Of a stretch of 64,000 nucleotides of DNA, positions 26,801 to 39,200 are shown one piece after another. The number at the start of each line of letters is the position of its first letter. Position 1 is the stretch's first letter. Below the pieces are notes generated by a model. That model ran no database searches and was not told the origin of the DNA. It saw nothing but the letters and a program-made list of their open reading frames with translations. The translations under genes and the position numbers were made by a program. This stretch comes from Lycorma delicatula (lineage: Eukaryota > Arthropoda > Insecta > Hemiptera > Fulgoridae). Location of the stretch: positions 87,313,398-87,377,397 of the forward strand of contig NC_134457.1 of NCBI RefSeq assembly GCF_047948215.1. The letters run 5' to 3'.

Positions 26801-29800
26801 AGATCCCAGAATCCAAATGCCTACTTTTCATTTCCTTGGAAATTGGAAACTGACTACACCCTGGGATAAAATCTCTTACAAAGTGCACATTCTTATTGAT
26901 TTTTTATTGGGTTAGAGAAACAAATTCTGTAAGGATACATCTTGAGGTTGTTAGCATCAAGGAGAAATTTCTAGCCACACTTTTGGTGAACAAATGCTGT
27001 CCTCTTTGCCCCTTGTTGCAAGTCAAGGGGCACAAAAATTTTCGTGTGACAATTATTTTTATTCCAAATTTCAGTAAGAGATTTATAAAAACAGAAACAA
27101 TTTGAGGCACCGCTTTGGTCTGCAGGTGGTATTTATTACAGTGGTATTTATGCAGGTTTATTTCTCACTTACCCTGCGTCCACGCAGGGTAAGTGAGAAA
27201 TAAATACCACCTGCAACAGAAATAAATCTGTTGGGCATTCCCCTGTCCGCCACATACCAGATGTGGGATGATAAACTCCTCACTGGATAGCATATTATGT
27301 ATTATAGCAATTATTAAATCACCAAGTTTAGTCAAAAAGATGGGAGAACACTTTGCAAATTGTAATGCTTTTATGAAATATTCTCATCCACTGCACAAAT
27401 ATTATAAACACATAAAAACATCAGTATGAAAATTTAAAAATATAAATAAAGATTGACTTCATCAGTATTCATAATGTCCTGTCATTTATATTCAGATGAT
27501 TGATTCTGTTATCAACATAACAGAGAAGGAACTTTCACTATAACTTTGAAGTTACAAAGCCAATCTTGTTGATATTTTAGATTTCAGTATAATTATGTTT
27601 TTAATTTGTGTTTATAGATAAGTGTGCCTCATGTAATGTTAAGTGAAAGACATATAGGAAGTGTTATGGATTTTACTTACGTGGTTTGCAAAATTACAAG
27701 TGGCCATAGCACGAAGGATGTAATAAGTAAGGTAAACCAAGCAAAAGAAGTTTTCAGTATGAAAGGAAAATTTTTCACATCAAAAAATATTAACCTGAAA
27801 TTAAGGAAACAGTATGTATGTGTAGAGCATTCTATTATGGAAGTGAGTTTTGGACACCTGGGCAGACAGAAAGGAGGCTTGAAGCCTTGGTGTTACTGAA
27901 GAATGTTGACAATATCAGAGACAGAGAAAGTAAGCAACGGAGAGGTCTTGAGAAAAATTAAAGAACTACAATAATGTTTGATTGATCATATGAGGAAAAG
28001 AAGAAATAACTTGATTGGACATGTGTTTAGGCTCGACTGCTTGTTGGAGGGTTCTGTGGAGGATATGAACTGTAGAGGAAGACCTCGGCTGGAATATACT
28101 GGTCAAATGATTCAAGATTTTGGTTGTCAGTTTGCATAATCAAGTTAAAGGACTAGCACTAGATTGAGAACTCTGGAGAACTGCTACAAACCAACCTGTG
28201 GGTTGCTAACCAAAGAAGAAGAAGAATATATGTTTGTAGTTGTTTATACTGAAGATGAGAATATCTCTTAAAAGCATTATATTTAATTTAGTGTTTCTAA
28301 CTATTTTTCATTTAATTTTAAAATGTTTTTATATTTAAAAAATAGAACTGTATGCATATAATACAGTAGTATGTGTCATGAAAGAAACGGCTTTCCTTTC
28401 ATGAGGTATAATTTAAGAACAACTTCATGGAAAGATATATGTTAATATAATGACCTGTTCTTTTGATTTTCTTGTGACATAATTATTTTCATTCCAAATT
28501 TCAGTAAGAGATTTATAAATAAAATGAATGTTTGAGTATATTTAACGATAGACTTTATTGTCATTTAATATTTTTTTTTTTTTAATTTTCAGATAAATTA
28601 ATATTGTGAGTCACTTTTCTTAAAGAATTGCTATTTTAGTTCTCTGTAGAGAGAAAAATTTTTTTTTTGTAGTTTCATTATTTTATTTGACAACATATTG
28701 GTAAAAGAATTGTGAATGAAAGAAAAATTTCTATTAAAATTACTGGATATCTTGGCCATTATTTGAAAAGAGTAAGGTCGATAACGGTAAGGTTGATAAC
28801 CATACTCAGTAGTTCTATTGAATGTACAGGAACTGTATCTGAACTTAATTCTGTGAGCTTTGTGAAGTGAGTGTACTTTTTCCAACAAGCAGCCAAGATT
28901 TGTTTTTTTTTTTTTTATTTTAATGGAGATTGTTTTCTTCACATACTTTTTTCAAACTAATGTTAACTGAAGTAATGAAAAAAAAATAGATATTATATAA
29001 AACAAGTTAAATAATTTAGTGGAAAAATAATTCCTATTATTAATAAGAGTCAAAGTAGCAATTTCCAAAAATAGCCACCACTGTAAACTCTTCTCTGTTA
29101 TTGGAAAAAAATGTTTAAATATTAACAGATAAACAAATGTCTTATCTTTAAGTGCACTTAAATTTCATTTTTTTATTTACTCCCTTAACAAAATTAGAAA
29201 GTATTAAAACATCATAATCATGAAAAGAGGTACAAAATAGGAGTACTTTTTATCCATAACTTTTTGTAACTTCAGCAGGTTTTCTTTAAATAAACAAAGT
29301 CAACACTGTGCAGGAAAGAACAAGTCTTAATGTATTATATGCATTTATTTTTTTAACGTCCAGTGGTTCATTAGACAACTCTTATAAGTGCAGGTTTTTT
29401 ACTTATGACAATAGTGTACTTACAGGAGTTTGTTGAATTATATTTTAGTAATATACTTTTTACTTTATATATTTTTCCTTTCATGTATTTTTTTTGTATA
29501 CTGTAATTGTTTGTTAAAAATAAGTTTTAAGGATACAGTTCTTTTAAATAATTCTTTTAAAAAATTATTAAAAACTAATATCAAGAAATTAATAAATTTG
29601 TGAGAAAATTAATAAATTGTGTAATTTATCTATTCTTTAAGTCTTGGAGAATAGGAAAGTAAACTGCTGCTGCTGTTATTTGTGGAGAGTTTAACTATTG
29701 TTTTGTGTAGATTTAAGTTTTATAAACCATTACTAAAGAGTCATTTTTCAATTTACTCCAGGTTTAAGCTTAACTAGCCTCAGTCCTGATGGTGTTGTGG

Positions 29801-32800
29801 TTAGTTTACCAGAATTCATTACAACTGATATGACAGGTAAATTGTGTAATTATTTTTCTAAATTTTACATTTAAAGGATAGTATTAATTAAAATTATTAT
29901 TCAGCTGACTTAGTGATTTGCTGATTTATTGATAATTACTACTGTGTCTGCTGCTTCACTCCAGTTATATTTATTCTATATCTTGTTTTTTGGAAGCATT
30001 GTCAACTGTGAGATAATTTACCAATATCTGAGAGGCATGTTCAGTTTAAAGACTCTGAATTGCTTATACTAGCACTTAAAAAAAAATAATTTAATTAGAA
30101 AGATTGTGATTACATAATCTATTGGAAAACTAACCTGCAATTAATATAACTAGCTGCAGGGCGTGCCTATGGCACACCTTCACAGCTAGGCCCTCCAGGC
30201 AGGCTGCCCTGGCGGGCGGCATCTCGGACTGGGATTATTAGGTGTCCAAAATTTATTACCTCTTGTGTAAAAATATTTTTTTTTTTATTGATGAAAATTG
30301 ATATAATAAAAGTTAAATTAGAAATTTATACTAACAAATCAGGATTTTGCGCTAGTGATCGGTACATTCCGATGCCTACTTATTTGTTATAGTTCATTAT
30401 TTTATGAAGAAAAACAATCACATAAATAAATAAAAAAAATCTAATAAGATTTTTTAAAACACCACTCTTAAATTAAACATACAAAAAGGTAAAAAATAAT
30501 TTTAGGATGGTATCTCAGAATGGATTTGACAACAAGCTTTGATGGTGATATGTAACATTATGTGAAAGTCACAGCTCCGAATTAAAAATTTGATGTTTTT
30601 GCCAATTGTTTTCTTATGCATGTTTGCACTCCACTCTTTAGGTCATTCATCATGCATATGAAAAAATTGGCAAAAAAAACAAATTTTTAATTTGAAGCTA
30701 TGACTTTCACATACGTATCATCATCAAAGCTTGTTGTCAAATCCTTTCTGAGATACCGTCCTAAAATTATTGTTTAGATTTTAGTGCGTTTAATATAAGA
30801 GTGATGTTTTAAAATTTTTTTTTCTTTTAGTGCATTTAATATAAGAATGGTTTTTAAAAAGTTTTTTTTTATATATTTTTTATTTTGTACTTTTTAGTCT
30901 TCATAAGTTTATACTTTACAACTGTGCTAGTGCACAGGTTTGAGCATATTTAGCAAAAGATCGAATTGGTACATTTTACAGTTGGTGAGTGCAGTCAAAT
31001 CATAGGGCTAAACAATTAATTTCCGGATAACCAAGATCTGTTCATTCAAGAGTATATGCAATGGATTAAACAGATAGTGCTCAACCTGCTGATACACACA
31101 TCGTTTGAATCATGGAAATCAGATGAGTGGTTGCCGAGATATTACAGTGGCACCCCGTCGCACCCCACCAATGCGTCCCGGGTACTTGAAAATGTTATCA
31201 TTTTGGCAGGTACCACTGATAGCAGATGGAGTATTGTTGGGGAAGGTTGAAAAACATTTTCTGAGCGCTAGGACTGACTGTTTTTGAGATATTTGCATTT
31301 TTCATCTGAAAATTCAGATCCACTTAAAAAGTATTAAAATTTCCCAAAACTTGAGTTGTTACTGTACAGAATTTTTAGTAACAACTGTATACCCTAATAT
31401 ATATCTCACTTGTTTATAAAAATAATAGCATGTTACATTTAGCTCCAGTTGGTTGTTATAGTAGGTAGACCCCCTACGTTATGGTAAAGTTATCTATTTC
31501 AAACATGTGCGAATTTTAGATCCAAGCTTACACCAAGAAAATGTGAATGTAAATGAGGTTTCATAAGTTCCAAGAGGAATTTTTTTCACTTACTAATGTA
31601 GTCCATCTCACATACGTAGTCCAAGAGCGAGTAAAAAATAAGAGTGGTAAAAAATATATTATTAATGTACATATCTCATATATATGATGGTATATTGATA
31701 ATAATAATATAACAATTATACACCTGACCACCACGAGATATACTAATGAATCGGGATTTTCCATTAGTGATCAGTACATTTCGGTGCTAAGCTAAGGGAG
31801 ACGCACACATAGACAGACACATATACAAATACCATTTATTAGGGTAGGATAATATCAAAATGAATAAAAATCAATTTCTGGTTTGCAGAACTCTGGAGAA
31901 CCAAAATTAATAAAGATTTTATTTGGGCTACATTGCGTTGTCTTATTAAACTTAATCAACTAAAGTAATAACTTCAGTATAAAATACATACCTGTGGAAG
32001 ATGTACCGATAGTGTAACTTGTAGAACTGATTATCACCTGTAATTTGGCATTAAAAATGATATCATAATCATAGACAAGATTGTATGCTGGCTTACTAAG
32101 GAAAATGGGGAGTAAAGAAAATCAGCTGTCAAGTCTACCAAATTACAGGTGATAATCGGCTCTACAAGTTACACTATCAGTACATCTTCCACAGGTATGT
32201 ATTTTATAATGAACAGTTATTACTTTTTATGATTACGTTTAATAAGACAACGCAATGAACCAAAATAAAATCTTTAATAATTTTTGTTCTCCAGAGTTCT
32301 GCAAACCAGAAATTGGTTTCACGTATGTAAATATGAAACCAGAATGTTCATGTAGAAAATACATGTTTATTGTATGAAAATGATAAAAAATATTTATTCG
32401 AAATATTGTCATTGCTAGCTAGACATTTTTCCTATCTCTCTGACAATTTATGAATGCCATGCCAAAAATACTGTTGCTCTTTTGAGGCAAACCAATCGTC
32501 GAGCCATTTTCGTACATTTTCATAAGAAGTGAAGCACTGCTCAGCAAGTGCGTGTCCAACAATGCAAATAAATAGTAGTCAGATGAAGCCAAGTCTGGTG
32601 AGTAAGCCGCATGCAAAAGTATTTCCAAACTGAAAGCCTCAGTCGTTTCCTTGACCAGTTTTGTTGAGTGTTATGGTGCATTAGTTCTTGTGTAGGACTT
32701 CATCCATGCCATTCATTGTTTCTTCTAAATCCTTTTTACTCTCAGCTAGAATTACTATATCATCAGCAACTCGTAGCATCTTTATCTGTTCACCTTGTAC

Positions 32801-35800
32801 TGTTACTCCGAATCTAAATTGTTCTTTAACATCATTAACTGCTAGTTCCATGTAAAGATTAAAAAGTAACGGGGATAGGGAGCATCCTTGTTGGACTCTC
32901 CTTTCTTTTTACGGTTTCTTTCTTATGTTCTTAAATTATTACTGTTGCTGTTTGGTTCCTGTAAATGATAGCAATTGCTCATCTATCTCTATACTTGAAC
33001 CCTAAATCTTTTAAAATGCTGAACATTTTATTCCAGTCTACGTTATCGAATGCCTTCTCTAGGTCTATAAATGCCAAGTATGTTGGTTTGTTTTTCCTTA
33101 ATCTTCCTTCTACTATTAATTTGAGGCCTAAAATTGCTTCCCTTGTCCCTATACTTTTCCTGAAACCAAATTGGTCTTCTTCTAACACTTCCACTCTCCT
33201 CTCAGTTCTTCTCTATAGAATTCTAGTTAAGATTTTTGATGCATGACTAGTTAAACTAATTGTTCTGTATTCTTCACATTTATCTGCCCCTGCTTTCTTT
33301 GGTATCATGACTATAACACTTTTTTTGAAGTCTGACCGAACTTCCCCTTTTTCATAAATATTACACACCAGTTTGTATAATCTATGAATCGCTTCCTCAC
33401 CTGCACTGCACAGTAATTCTACAGGTGTTCCGTCTATTCCAGGAGCCTTTCTGCCACTTAAAAATCTTTTAATGCTCTCTTAAATGCAGGTCTAGTATTG
33501 TTTCTCCCATTTCATCCTCTTCAACTTCCACTTCTTCCTGTATAACACTATTTTATAAATCATTTCCTCCAAATAACTCTTCAGTATATTCCACCCACCT
33601 ATCAACTTTATTTTTCGTATTATAAATTGGTGTACCATCTTTGTTTATCACATTAATAGATTTTAATTTATGTACCCCAAAATTTTCCTTAACTTTCCTG
33701 TATGCTCCGTCTATTTTACCAATGTTCATATCTCTTTCCACTTCTGAACACTTTTCTTTAATCCAGTTTTCTTTCGCTAGTTTGCACTTCCTGTTTATAG
33801 TATTTCTTAATTGTCGATAGTTCGGTTTACTTTCTTCATCACTAGCATTCTTATATTTTCTACGTTCATCCATCAGCTGCAATATATCGTCTGAAACCGA
33901 AGGTTTTCTACCAGTTCTCTTTGTTCCGCCTAAGTTCGCTTCTGCTGATTTAAGAATTTCCTTTTTAACATTCTCCCATTCTTCTTCTACATTTTGTACC
34001 TTATCTTTTTTACTCAGACCTCTTGCGATGCCCTCCTCAAAAATCTTCTTTACCTCCTCTTCCTCAAGCAAATTCCACCGATTCATCTGACACCTTTTCT
34101 TCAGGTTTTTAAACCCCAATCTACATTTCATTATCACTAAATTGCTGCTTGCACTAAATCTTTGCTTAACCTTGATACCTTGTCTACTATCTGATACCTT
34201 GCAGTATCGCCTGGCTTTTTCCAAGTGTATATTCTTCTATTATGATTTTTAAATTGGGTGTTTGCAATTACTAAATTATACTTCGTGCAAATCTCTATAA
34301 GTCGGTCCCTTCTTTCATTCCTTTTGCCTAGCCCGTATTCACCCACTATATTTCCTTCGTTGCCTTTTCCAATGCTTGCATTCCAATCTCGAACTATTAT
34401 TAAAGTTTCATCTTCTTTTACCTATTTAATTGCTTCATCAATTTCTTCATATACACACTCTACTTCATCAACATCATGGGCGCTTGTAGGCATATAGACG
34501 TTAACAATTGTTGTCGGTTTAGGTTTTGATTTCATCCTTATTATAATGATTCTATCGCTATGCATTTTGAAATACTCTACTCTCTTCCCTATCTTCTTGT
34601 TCGCTACAAAACCTACTCCTGCCTGCCCATTATTTGAAGCTGAGTTAATTATTTTAAAATCACCTGACCAAAAGTCGCCTTCCTCTTTCTACCGAACCTC
34701 ACTAATTCCTACTACATCCACATTTATCTCATCCATTTTCCTTTATAAATTTTCTAACCTACCAACCTGTTTTAAATTTCTAACATTCCACGCTCCGACT
34801 CGTAGAATGTTATTTTTTAATTTTCTGGTGACCCCTTCTTTAGTAGTCCCCACCCGGAGATCCAAACAGGGGACTAGTTTACCTCCGGAATATTTTACCA
34901 AGGAAGGCGCCTCCATCATTGCTATATGAAAATTCAGAGAGCTACATTTTCTTGGAAAAAAAGCAGCTGTAGTTTTCCATTGCTTTCATCTGCGCAATAC
35001 TCAGAGGACTGAGTGATGTTGATATGGCCGTTTAAGTCGTCCTAACTCACGCCCCTAACAACTACTGAAAGAGCTGCTGCCCTCTTTCAGGAATTATTCC
35101 TTAGTCTGGCTCTCAACTGATACCTCTCCGATATGGTTGCACCTTTGGTACAGCTATTCTGTATCTCTGAGCACTCAAGTCCCCTCACCAATGGCAAGGT
35201 CTCATGATTCATAGAGGGGGGTGGTTTTGATTTTATCCTTGTTACAATGATTCTATCGCTATGCCTTTTGAAATACTCTACTCTCTTCCCTATCTTCTTG
35301 TTCATTACGAAACCTATATGTTCAACTAATTAAAACTATGCTGTTGAATGAAACATATATTGTTGTGAGTCAAAAATGTTTGTCAGCTGTCAAAAAAAAG
35401 AAAATGGCACCAATGATGCAGCTTGACAGTAACTACATTGACAGCTAGGGCCATCTATGACCAAATTCTGGTTTTATATTTACACATTTACACACCTGGT
35501 ATATTATTTTAATTTGATCAACCTAAGTACAGAATTAATAAAATAAACTAAAATAGGATGACACATGCCTTATTCCATAATTCAAGCAAGAGCGCTTTCG
35601 GAGTTTCTCGCATCATCAATTGCTGTATATAATTTTTCAAATCACTCGTACCAAATTATACATTAAAATTGAAATTAAAATCCCATATTGTACAAAGATT
35701 TAAAATTGTTAAAAGATCCTTTTCAATTAAAATCAAAACAGAAATAAAACTAAAAATTTTAAATTAAAATAAAAAATTGCATATATATAAAAATATGAAG

Positions 35801-36168
35801 CCATTTAATAAAATTAAATTCAATAATAAAAACAAAATAGAAATCCATGTATACTAGCTAGCCAAAGTTATGTGATTGTCTTGAGAATCATATTCCTCTG
35901 CACTGTACAAATTATATTTATCCAAACAACCTAGGTACAGAATTAATAAAATAAAATAAATGGATGACATCTACCTAATTCCATAATTCAAGCAAGAGCA
36001 CTTTTGTAAGTCCCTTGCATTATCTGCTGCTCTATATAATTTTTCAAATCACTCATACCAAATTAAACATTAAAATTGAAATTAAAACAACTATACTGTA
36101 CATAAAATTTTAAATTGTTAGATCCTTTTCCAAATTAAAATTCTCAAAAGGATTGAGTCTAGAAAAGA

Positions 36169-36200
<32 letters not shown>

Positions 36201-39200
36201 CAAGGTGTGATTCAAAAGTAAGGGCTAATGAGTTATAAATAGCGATTGACAATACTGATTGGTTTGCACATCCACAGTAGGTTTAAGTGGTCTGTTGGGC
36301 ATGTAATTACAATTAGAAATCTTTTTTTTAAATTTCCACGTATTGTTGAGAATCTTGACCGACAGAATAATGTTGACTTGACAATTGCTTACAAAAATCA
36401 CAGAATGATATCTGCATGTTCTTTTCTCTACATTTTAACCACGAGGGAGACAAATTTTTTCCTCATATCATCACTTAGTGACAAAATGTGGATATTGCAT
36501 GTTAATGCTTAGATGAAACAACAGTCCATGCAGTGGCGTCATTTCAGTTCACCTAGACCAAAAAAATTCAAACAAGCCTACTCTCAAAGGAAGATCATGG
36601 CAAGTGTATTTTAAGACCAAAAGAGTGTGCTTTTGATTGATTTTATGGAACATCCATCACATCACAGAGCTATTGTGAAACACTTTCCAAACTGCATTGT
36701 GCCATCTAAAACCAGTGACAGGGAATGCTGAAAATGAAATTGTTCTTCTTCATGACAATGTATGTCCACACACACACAGCAGCATGCTGCTGTATGTGGA
36801 CAAAGGGAAGGGAGATTTTTTATTATCCCTCTTGTAGTTTTGATGCCCAATAATTATCATCTTTTCCTACGCTTCAGAAACTGGATTACATTTTAGTAAT
36901 TCAAGGAAAGTGAAGAGTTGAAAATCTTGATGCTTATGTGGCTACAATCCCAGTGGCAGAGTTTTATGCAGTGGGTTTGAAGAAGCTTGTTTCATGATAT
37001 CAGAAGTGTTTGGAATGAAATGATTATTATGTAGAAAAATAAAGTAAGTATATATTTGAAACCATTAATAAATTTTTCATTTTTTCAACTATTCTCATTT
37101 TATTAGTTTCCAGCCCATACTTTTAAACTGCGCCTTATATATCCAACCAAAACCATCCATGAACACTCCAAATTTACAAGTTCAATGGAAATTACCATTT
37201 TTTTATGAAAAGAAATTTTTATATCTGTGGATTCATCATCAGTTACTAAAATACTGTATTAGACAATCCATTCATTACGTTTGTTGCAAGGGGTAACTGA
37301 AATGTATCCACCGTGGAATGTAACAGAAGAAGTTTCTGTCAATTCCCATTGCTATGAGGTCAAGTACACCTGCTATGTCAGTGCATCTAAAACAACATGC
37401 AGTGATTGAATTTTTAACAGCAGAAATATTGGGGATTAACTTTGCAGTGATCACCACTTTCTGTGACTGATGAGAAGCACCAAAAGGAGGTAGATAAATC
37501 AATTCAGAATGAGTTGCATCACACAGCACAATGCCACCCAGATATTCTTATCATAACAACAAGTTGGACACATTTTACATGACTGGGCTGCTGTAAAATC
37601 TGTTTGTGGTGGGTGCCAGGCAAACTCACAGAAAAGAACAAACAACAATGAAAGAAATGTTTCAACAGGTTCTGAAACAGTTATCTTGATAAGGAAGATA
37701 ACTTACTTTTGATTATTGTGATAGGAGATAAAATCTGGATATATCATTACGACCCAGAAGAAAAACGGCACCATGTGGATTACTGGCGCAGTACTTCACC
37801 ATATTCAAAAAAATTCAAAATAACAAAAACGTTTTTCTTGACACATGCTGTGTTCTGGGATTCCAGACTCATACATTTGTCTGACTACCTGGAAGCTGGA
37901 TTGATTGTAAATTCTATGCGACACATAGAAATGGTAAAATGCCTTAAGAGATGTATGTTATGATCTATAATCTATGATGGAGCAGATAAATCTATCTACC
38001 TGATAATTGTTGGAAACACACATTATGTGTGACCACCAAAACTCTGTGATATTGAAATTTGAATCAATTCCACACCCTCCACATTTATCAAATTGACACC
38101 CTGTGATTTTCATTTCTTTCCACAATTAAGGATATTCATTTTGTAATAAGCGCTTTGAGAGATTTTCAACGATATATCATAAGTGGTATTTGTTTTCATT
38201 GGTTCCAGAGTTATAGCCAAATAAAATTTTAATTAATGAAAGATTTGGATCTTAGGGGAAGGCACATCAGTTAGAATCAGACTTCACCTCTTTTCTTTCC
38301 TTAACTTTTTTTTTTTTAAATTTAAATATATTGATTTATTAATAATATTAACCTCTCATTGTAAAAAGATTTCTACGATGAAATATACTTAAAAGTATAG
38401 TCTTAACTGCTGATAAATCTATCAGATCCATCTATGGATTAGAAATTTTTTTTTTATATATATATATATATATAAATTGATAAGTTTTCATTAAGCTTTG
38501 GTGTTTTTGTGGTTGATTTTTGTTACTAGTTAATTGTACACATTAAGCAATATATTAAAAAAAAAATTATTTACCTCCATAACATTAAAAAGTGTTAACT
38601 CACCTAAAGTATATCCTGCATTGCTTGTCATTTCTTGAAACTGCTTCTAGTAATGATGTTTTCAATAGGGTCCCAGTTAGTTTTTTAAATAAAAAAAAAA
38701 AAACATTTTTTTTCTATAAAACTGCCCCATGAAAGGCTTAATAAAATAAAAATAAAAAAATAGTGCATAAAATTAACAATTTCAATTTTTTTTAAAAACA
38801 GTTAACTTTATTTTATTAATAACTGCATAAAATATACATTAAACGTTGAAAAATTATAAAAAATATTAGTTATTGTTGAAAGAAAATACTTTTTTTCATT
38901 ACTTATAAAAATATATCTTCTGCATAAAAAAAGGTAAAAGCCCACCAGAACCATCTGAGAGGTAGAATAGTCCTCATGAAAAAACCAACCCAGTTACATG
39001 AAATAGGTTTTTGAGAATGAGTGGAAGTCATATCTCTTTACACACAAGTTGCATGCTTCTCTAACCTTTCTTTAATTTTATATTAATCCACTGATATTAT
39101 TCAATCTAGATCTACAAAATGTTTGATAATTTAACTATATTCAACATGTTAGACTTTGTGGTAAAACATATAAAATATCATTCAACAGTAGTGGCAGTGG

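Larger units (their letters stand above)
27043..28520 (+). repeat. direct repeat pair, about 47 bp, bracketing a LINE fragment
   Basis: 27043-27089 and 28473-28520 share TTCCAAATTTCAGTAAGAG and ATTTATAAA with the preceding TGTGACA-ATTATTTT. The copies differ at a few positions. They lie about 1.43 kb apart on either side of the LINE piece at 27610-28235. They could be the ends of a larger element or a duplicated target. Confidence 0.7.
32324..35499 (-). mobile_element. mariner element split by an RTE-like LINE
   Basis: The right end is TA-flanked at 35500 and reads inward CCAGGTGTGTAAATGTGTAA then ATATAAAACCAGAATTTGG. The left end at 32324 retains TATGTAAATATGAAACCAGA but has lost about the first eight bases. 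The minus-strand transposase C-terminus lies at 32405-32690 (VKETTEAFSLEILLHAAYSP, then DLASSDYYLFALL). Its third catalytic Asp is kept. The mariner 5-prime UTR is at about 35335-35499. The middle is replaced by LINE sequence. Confidence 0.8.

Noticed and set aside
28631..28942. 103-codon minus frame in intron f
   Set aside because: Lys/Ile/Ser-rich translation of AT-rich sequence, no domain, no splice or start support.
33553..34224. Longest ORF taken as a host gene
   Set aside because: It is the endonuclease-RT linker of a LINE, flanked in order by endonuclease and RT motifs on the same strand.
35505..36150. LTR retrotransposon
   Set aside because: The direct repeats are only 180 bp apart, lack TG...CA ends and a primer binding site; the hairpin module points to Penelope-type repeats instead.
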